A stretch of 64,000 nt of DNA from Cadophora sp. MPI-SDFR-AT-0126 (Eukaryota; Ascomycota; Leotiomycetes; Helotiales; Ploettnerulaceae): NCBI GenBank assembly GCA_020747065.1, contig JAGMVK010000008.1, forward strand, positions 1,860,001 to 1,924,000, written 5' to 3'. A program made the translations under genes and the position numbers. Within the stretch, counting starts at the first letter, position 1. Each line of letters starts with the position of its first letter. Under the pieces are notes generated by a model that was not told where the DNA came from, made no database searches, and worked only from the letters and a program-made list of their open reading frames with translations. Of the stretch, positions 60,606 to 64,000 are shown piece after piece.

Positions 60606-62460
60606 TACTTTTACTTCTAATAAAGAAATATATATAAAGATAGATTCTTTAGACTATACTATTAGAGCTATACTTAGCTAACTAAGTAAGGATAAGAGAT
60701 AATAACTTATTATATACTATTTATAGAAATTATCTTTAGCAGAGCTTAACTATAATATATATAATAAAGAATTACTAGCGATTATAGATACTATATATGA
60801 ACAGAAAATCTACTTTAAAAGTACTACTTATAGGATATAAATCTTAATAAACTATAAGAATCTTATTTATTTCACTACTATTAAGGAACTTAACTAATAA
60901 TAAGTTCACTAGTATAAGATACTTTTTATTATTAAGTTATAGATTTCTTATATTAAAGGAATAGAAAATACTAAGGCTAACGCTCTAAGTAAGAAACTAG
61001 AATACCTTATAAATAAAACTTATAAATTATATATTATATTATAGAAAAATAATAATTCATTAGTTATAAATAATAAGTAACTAATAATAACTAACTACTA
61101 ACCTAAGAAAATCTAGAAAAACTACGCTAATAACTTAATTATAACTAAGTACAAAAAACACTTAAGTAAAAAATTCTCTTTTATATCTTAAGAGATACTT
61201 CTTTACTAAAGATAAATCTATATCTTAACTTAAGACTAAAGCGAGTTTATTAAGTAATAATATAAGCTACTTACTTATAAGTACTAAAGAGTTACTAAGA
61301 TATTATTTAAGCTCTCTAAAGAATACTATTTCTTAGGTATAAGAAAGGTAGTTAAGGATATAGTAGTATTATATAATATATATATTTAGAATAAAGTATT
61401 TTACTATACTTTATATAAGCTTATAAAGTCACTTAATATACTACTATAACTATAGAAGTTAATTACCTTAGACTTTATAATTAAATTATTATTTTCTAAG
61501 GATCTAGCTATAAGTATTAAGTATAACTTAATCTATATTATTATAAATAAATTCATTAAGTATATATATATAATACTAGTACTAAGAACTTAAGATATAC
61601 CTACTATAATATAAGTACTCTTATAAATAATCTTTATGAACTATAGAATATTAGATAAAGTTATCTTAGATAAAAATAAGCTCTTTACTTTAAAATTCTA
61701 GAAGACTTTAGTTATACTCCTAAGAATAAGATAAAAGATATTAATAGTCTTTTACTTCTAAATAAATATATAAATAATGTGAATTAACTAGATAATAGAA
61801 ACTTATCTCTATTATTATATAAACTATAAATAAGATAATTAAGTATAATTACTCTTACTTACTTAGTTTATATATAATAGTATAAATTAGGAAACTATTA
61901 GAGTATTACTATTTTATATAAACTATAGATATAATCTAATAATATATAATATACTAATTACTAATTAAGGAACTATATAAGAAGCTATACTATAAGGAAA
62001 TAAGTTGAAATAACTCTATAAAGAATTATTAGCTAATATTTTCTTTATTATATAAAGATCTATAATCTACTATAATAAAAAGCGTAGTATAGAACTAATA
62101 CTAAAGAAGAGAGATAAAGTTTATTTACTTAGAAAGAATATTATAATAAAATAACTAAATTATAAGCTAAATTATAAGAAACTAAGACTATTTAAAATTA
62201 CTAAAGTTAAAGGACTAGTTAATTACTAACTAGTACTTCTAAGAATTATAAATATATAGCTAGTATTTCATATATCTCTTCTTAAACTAATACTACTAAG
62301 AGCGCTACTTACTCTTATTATAGAAATATAACTAATTAACTTAAACGCTAAATATAAAGTAGAAGTTATACTTAACTATTAGAACTTCTATAGTAAAGTA
62401 AGATACTTAATTAAATAAAAAGTGTATTTATAATTAGAAAATACTTAAGAACTTAAGTCT
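60606..62460 (+). pseudogene. RNase H, integrase and chromodomain region of element L, RIP-degraded
   Basis: The RT frame from 53814 continues here as ...KEL/ILTTFTSNKEIYIKIDS, then LDYTIRAILSQLSKDKRQQL and AELNYNIYNKELLAIIDT (RNase H), YFTTIKELN and GIENTKANALSKKLEY. Integrase text follows from ~61150 to 62100 (KDLAISIKYNLIYIIINKFIK near 61500). A chromodomain-like tail lies at ~62160-62460 (FHISLLK, APLTLIIEIQLIN, KVRYLIKQKVYLQLENTQE). A chromodomain after the integrase places L among the chromoviruses, which target heterochromatin. Confidence 0.75.
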
Positions 62461-63142
62461 AACTTCTATTACTCTAAACTACTCTAAAACTTCTATTTAT
62501 AAAACTTAAGTTTACTTAAAAAGAATCCCTGAAATTAAGTAGTACTTTATTAATTAATAAGAATATAGAAGAATTACTAGTAGAAAGTAGTATAAGTAAT
62601 TAAATAGTAGAAGTTTACTTCTTCTTCTCTATTACTTCTTATACCTTTACTTCCTTTAGCTTATTTACACTCTTTAACTTATAATAAAGTATCTTTACTT
62701 CTTATTTCTTTAGGAACTTATACTAATATATAAAGTAGTCTAGATAGCTTTTAGCTATAAGTATAGCTTCTATATACTACTTATAAGCTTTACGCTCTAT
62801 AGTACATGTAGCTCGCTCTTCTTTCTCTAATTTCTATTCTACTCTCTCTAAAGCCTTCTAGTTACTTATTATAAGTATCTTAATATTATACTTCTTTCTT
62901 ATATAAGTATACTCTAAGTAGTAAGTTAAGCTAAAAGTATTTAATATAATATATATCTTTTTATTTTTCTTATAAAAAAAATAAAGTATAGTTTTAATTC
63001 TAAAGGACTTAATTCTATAAGAAAAAGCTAGATATTTATAAATTTTCTTATATTAGTTAGAAGATATAATAAGAGAAGAAGATAACTATAAGCTATTATT
63101 AATATTTCCTTTAATATATTTAAGTATAAGGATTATACTAAA

Positions 63143-63156
63143 TAAGAAGAGAGATA
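63143..63156 (+). other. Polypurine tract of element L
   Basis: A purine run AATAAGAAGAGAGA directly precedes LTR C, as expected for the plus-strand primer of a retrotransposon. It fixes the orientation of L as +. Confidence 0.7.
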
Positions 63157-63157
63157 A

Positions 63158-63598
63158 TATTACAGATACTCTTAAGTAACTCTAAGGTTATAAGAGGAAA
63201 TATCCTTAGAGTAGGTATATACTTAAGAGCTTAGTAGCTCCTAGGAGTAGAGCTTATAAGAGCTAATAATAATCTAGGAAATATATAGTATATAGCTTTT
63301 TATTATAATAATATTATATAATATAGCGACTTAGCTATAAGTTTCTATAATTAAGTTATATAATACATCTAAGGATCTTACTAGATCTTTAAGATTTTAA
63401 AAAATCTAAGGAAGAATAAAAGTTCTATAACAAACTAGTATATTTACTATTAGATAAGAGCTTTATACTTAACTTAAATAGTATTCTTAATTATACTAGT
63501 AACTATCTTAAATTATTTATATAATATACTTACTTCTTAATTATTAGAGATTACCTCCGCTCTTTGTAATTATAATAAGTAAATACCGGACTATTACA
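63158..63598 (+). repeat. LTR C (3' LTR of element L)
   Basis: 441 bp, TATTACAGATACTC to GGACTATTACA, followed by the target duplication ACTAA at 63599-63603. Confidence 0.85.
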
Positions 63599-64000
63599 AC
63601 TAAGTAGACTTTAGCTATATAATTAAAATAAACTTAAAAAAACTTCTAGAAAATATTAAAGAAACTAAGTAAGTAATAAAATAAGTAGAATAATACTATA
63701 TAATAAATTCTTATTCTTCTAAAGTAATTAAATACTTAGAATTCCTCTAGTAATAATAGAAATTTAAATAATAATAATTCTTCTAATAGAGACCTTAGTC
63801 CTTCTTATCTTACTAACTAAGCTTATTACTTAAGTTATAGAAAATATTCTTAGGAATTATATATTAATAAATTCTTTAGTAATTCTAAGAACTTAAAATA
63901 ATATACTTAGTTTATATTAATACTAAGTAAACTAAATATTAATTCTAATTATTACCTTAATAAAAAGTCTTATATTACTATAATATATAATTATATTAAA
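63599..64000 (+). mobile_element. X2 internal region, right part, running out of the window
   Basis: It starts ACTAAGTAGACTTTAGC, which equals the reverse complement of X1 at about 59905-59920, and follows the reverse complement of X1 down to ~59500 at the window edge. It is therefore the continuation of X2 interrupted at 50140. Confidence 0.8.

Larger units (their letters stand above)
50141..63598 (+). mobile_element. Ty3/Gypsy chromovirus element L, with nested insertions
   Basis: It is bounded by LTR A (50141-50589) and LTR C (63158-63598) and flanked by the 5-bp duplication ACTAA (50136-50140 and 63599-63603). Internal order is gag, reverse transcriptase, [insertion 53815-60605], RNase H, integrase, chromodomain, polypurine tract, LTR, so it reads on +. 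Removing the inserts leaves an element of about 6.65 kb. All frames are riddled with TAA/TAG and CpA is depleted, as expected from RIP. The second Asp of the catalytic YLDD is Asn (GAT to AAT), exactly the change RIP makes at CpA on the other strand. Confidence 0.85.

Noticed and set aside
1..64000. CRISPR arrays, rRNA or tRNA genes
   Set aside because: No spaced identical repeats, no rRNA-like sequence, and no cloverleaf with an acceptable T-loop box was found by eye. A tRNA scan would settle the last point.

Overview
The window looks like nuclear DNA of a filamentous ascomycete (Pezizomycotina). Protein genes are split by 45-60 nt introns with GTAAGT/GTATGT-type donors and CTAAC/CTGAC-type branch sites. 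Transposons carry C-to-T / G-to-A damage at CpA typical of repeat-induced point mutation (RIP), and GC-balanced DNA meets an extremely AT-rich block sharply near 47.56 kb. A leotiomycete would fit, but that is an impression and not a demonstrated placement.

Region 1 (1-28.4 kb) is a conserved housekeeping block: the 3' end of a Gln-rich protein gene, an F-box protein (-), ESCRT-I subunit VPS37 (+), a six-exon GMC oxidoreductase (+), an unrecognised 362-aa protein (+), a tentative unrecognised gene (-), V-ATPase subunit C (+), APS kinase (-), an unrecognised 153-aa protein (+), the ribosome-biogenesis factor MAK21/NOC1 (-) and mitochondrial-type prolyl-tRNA synthetase (+). For most of these the exon structure could be read directly because the protein frame resumes exactly across each intron.

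Region 2 (28.4-47.5 kb) is accessory and decaying. It holds a 3.65-kb pseudogene of a large secreted multidomain protein with a spherulation-specific family 4 domain (-), a frameshifted DUF7730-like gene, remnants of two pogo/Fot1-type transposases, an apparently intact NmrA-like reductase and a medium-chain reductase (both -) lying between two direct copies of a dispersed repeat with 21-bp subrepeats, a bZIP/DUF3425 regulator with two in-frame stops, a second broken medium-chain reductase, and a broken six-bladed propeller protein. Together these resemble leftovers of a specialised-metabolism or detoxification gene group.

Region 3 (47.56-64 kb) is AT-rich and has no intact genes. It contains a 569-bp TA-flanked inverted-repeat element and a nest of Ty3/Gypsy retrotransposons whose ends and target-site duplications can be read to the base. 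Element X2 (+) is interrupted by chromodomain-containing element L (50,141-63,598, TSD ACTAA). L is itself interrupted by a solo LTR of its own family (TSD CTAAT) and by a complete X-family element X1 on the opposite strand (54,277-60,600, TSD CTAAC). When the inserts are removed, the L polymerase reading frame continues without a break from reverse transcriptase into RNase H. All coding capacity there is destroyed by RIP.
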